DNA of 15,129 nucleotides from Deltaproteobacteria bacterium. GTDB taxonomy: Bacteria; Myxococcota; Myxococcia; Myxococcales; 40CM-4-68-19. Of this stretch, positions 14,937 to 15,129 are shown in pieces (within the stretch, counting starts at the first letter, position 1; each line of letters starts with the position of its first letter). The translations under genes and the position numbers were made by a program. Under the pieces are notes generated by a model. The model did not search any database and had not been told where the DNA came from. It worked only from the letters and a program-made list of their open reading frames with translations. The stretch lies in contig VBKQ01000363.1 in the NCBI GenBank assembly GCA_005879505.1, positions 1-15,129 on the forward strand. Direction: 5' to 3'.

Positions 14937-15095
14937 CGTCGGGTTCAAATGCGAAGGCCTCGTGGAAAGGCCGCCACGATACTCGCACTCGCCAGGAAAC
15001 GAGAGGTGATTGCCGTTGACGACGCCGACGGATGGCTCGTTGTGCGCCGGAGGCTCTCCTGCTAGTAGCCGCCGGATTCATCCGGAGAGGTGTCG
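14937..15095. other. Divergent intergenic region between chrA and a secreted-protein gene
   Basis: This 159 bp gap must hold the promoter of the chrA-pagL unit and that of the rightward gene. A perfect inverted repeat, CCGGAT-TC-ATCCGG (15072-15085), sits just before the rightward gene's GGAGAGG ribosome binding site. It could be an operator or an mRNA hairpin, or be chance in GC-rich DNA. No confident -35/-10 pair is seen. Confidence 0.4.
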
Positions 15096-15129
15096 ATGCG
15101 GCGGATTCTGTTGGCAGTCCTGAGCCTGG
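15096..15129 (+). CDS. Start of a probable secreted protein or lipoprotein (partial)
   Basis: An ATG preceded by GGAGAGG at 5-6 nt opens a frame that runs off the window after 11 codons. The residues MRRILLAVLSL have the two-Arg n-region and hydrophobic core of a signal peptide. The mature protein lies outside the window, so the function cannot be assigned. It is divergent from chrA. Confidence 0.6.
   Translation, partial: MRRILLAVLSL

Noticed and set aside
14979..15065. In-frame plus-strand stretch reading EVIAVDDADGWLVVRRRL up to a stop before the right-edge gene
   Set aside because: It looks protein-like, but it is short, has no start of its own and no family match I can name; chance in GC-rich DNA is as likely as a gene remnant.
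13252..15081. Long minus-strand open frame that reads through chrA into the pagL-like gene (over 600 codons)
   Set aside because: Only the last 173 codons have family motifs (PagL). The upstream part is an Arg/Pro-rich antisense-frame translation overlapping chrA, which has clear membrane segments and CHR motifs in its own frame.

Overview
The window is GC-rich and densely packed. It looks like a chromosomal segment of a Gram-negative soil or sediment bacterium. Evidence for an outer membrane comes from a SusC-type TonB-dependent receptor with its SusD lipoprotein, a PagL-like lipid A deacylase and a Cys-rich lipoprotein. The Cys-rich lipoprotein style, the ECF42-type sigma factor with its YCII partner and the abundance of VOC proteins suggest Myxococcota or a related former deltaproteobacterium. 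Gemmatimonadota or Acidobacteriota cannot be excluded. I see no rRNA, tRNA, CRISPR array, insertion sequence or phage gene.

Left part (1-3493): the 3' end of a YCII/DGPF-type gene is followed by an ECF42-like sigma factor with a long C-terminal extension. A hairpin separates it from a convergent VOC (glyoxalase-fold) gene. A cytoplasmic REC-PAS-histidine kinase lies next to the VOC gene on the same strand.

Middle (3494-5714): the largest gap between intact genes (3494-4052) is not empty. Its minus strand carries a heavily decayed homoserine dehydrogenase: one in-frame stop, at least two internal deletions with frame changes, and no N-terminus. It is followed by a two-gene plus-strand unit, a phosphoribosyltransferase-alpha/beta hydrolase fusion and a small basic DUF3175 protein.

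Centre (5752-10167): a minus-strand susC-susD pair makes up about 30% of the window. It has no glycoside hydrolase, regulator or other substrate clue nearby.

Right part (10330-15129): a MaoC-type hydratase converges directly on a small Cys-rich lipoprotein. Then come a second VOC protein and biosynthetic threonine ammonia-lyase (ilvA) on the plus strand. On the minus strand, a two-domain ChrA chromate transporter is translationally coupled (GTGA overlap) to a PagL-like lipid A 3-O-deacylase. The first 11 codons of a probably secreted protein begin at the right edge.

No single multi-gene system spans the window. The least ordinary items are the homoserine dehydrogenase remnant, the orphan SusCD pair with paired cysteines, the PRTase-hydrolase fusion next to DUF3175, and the chrA-pagL coupling.
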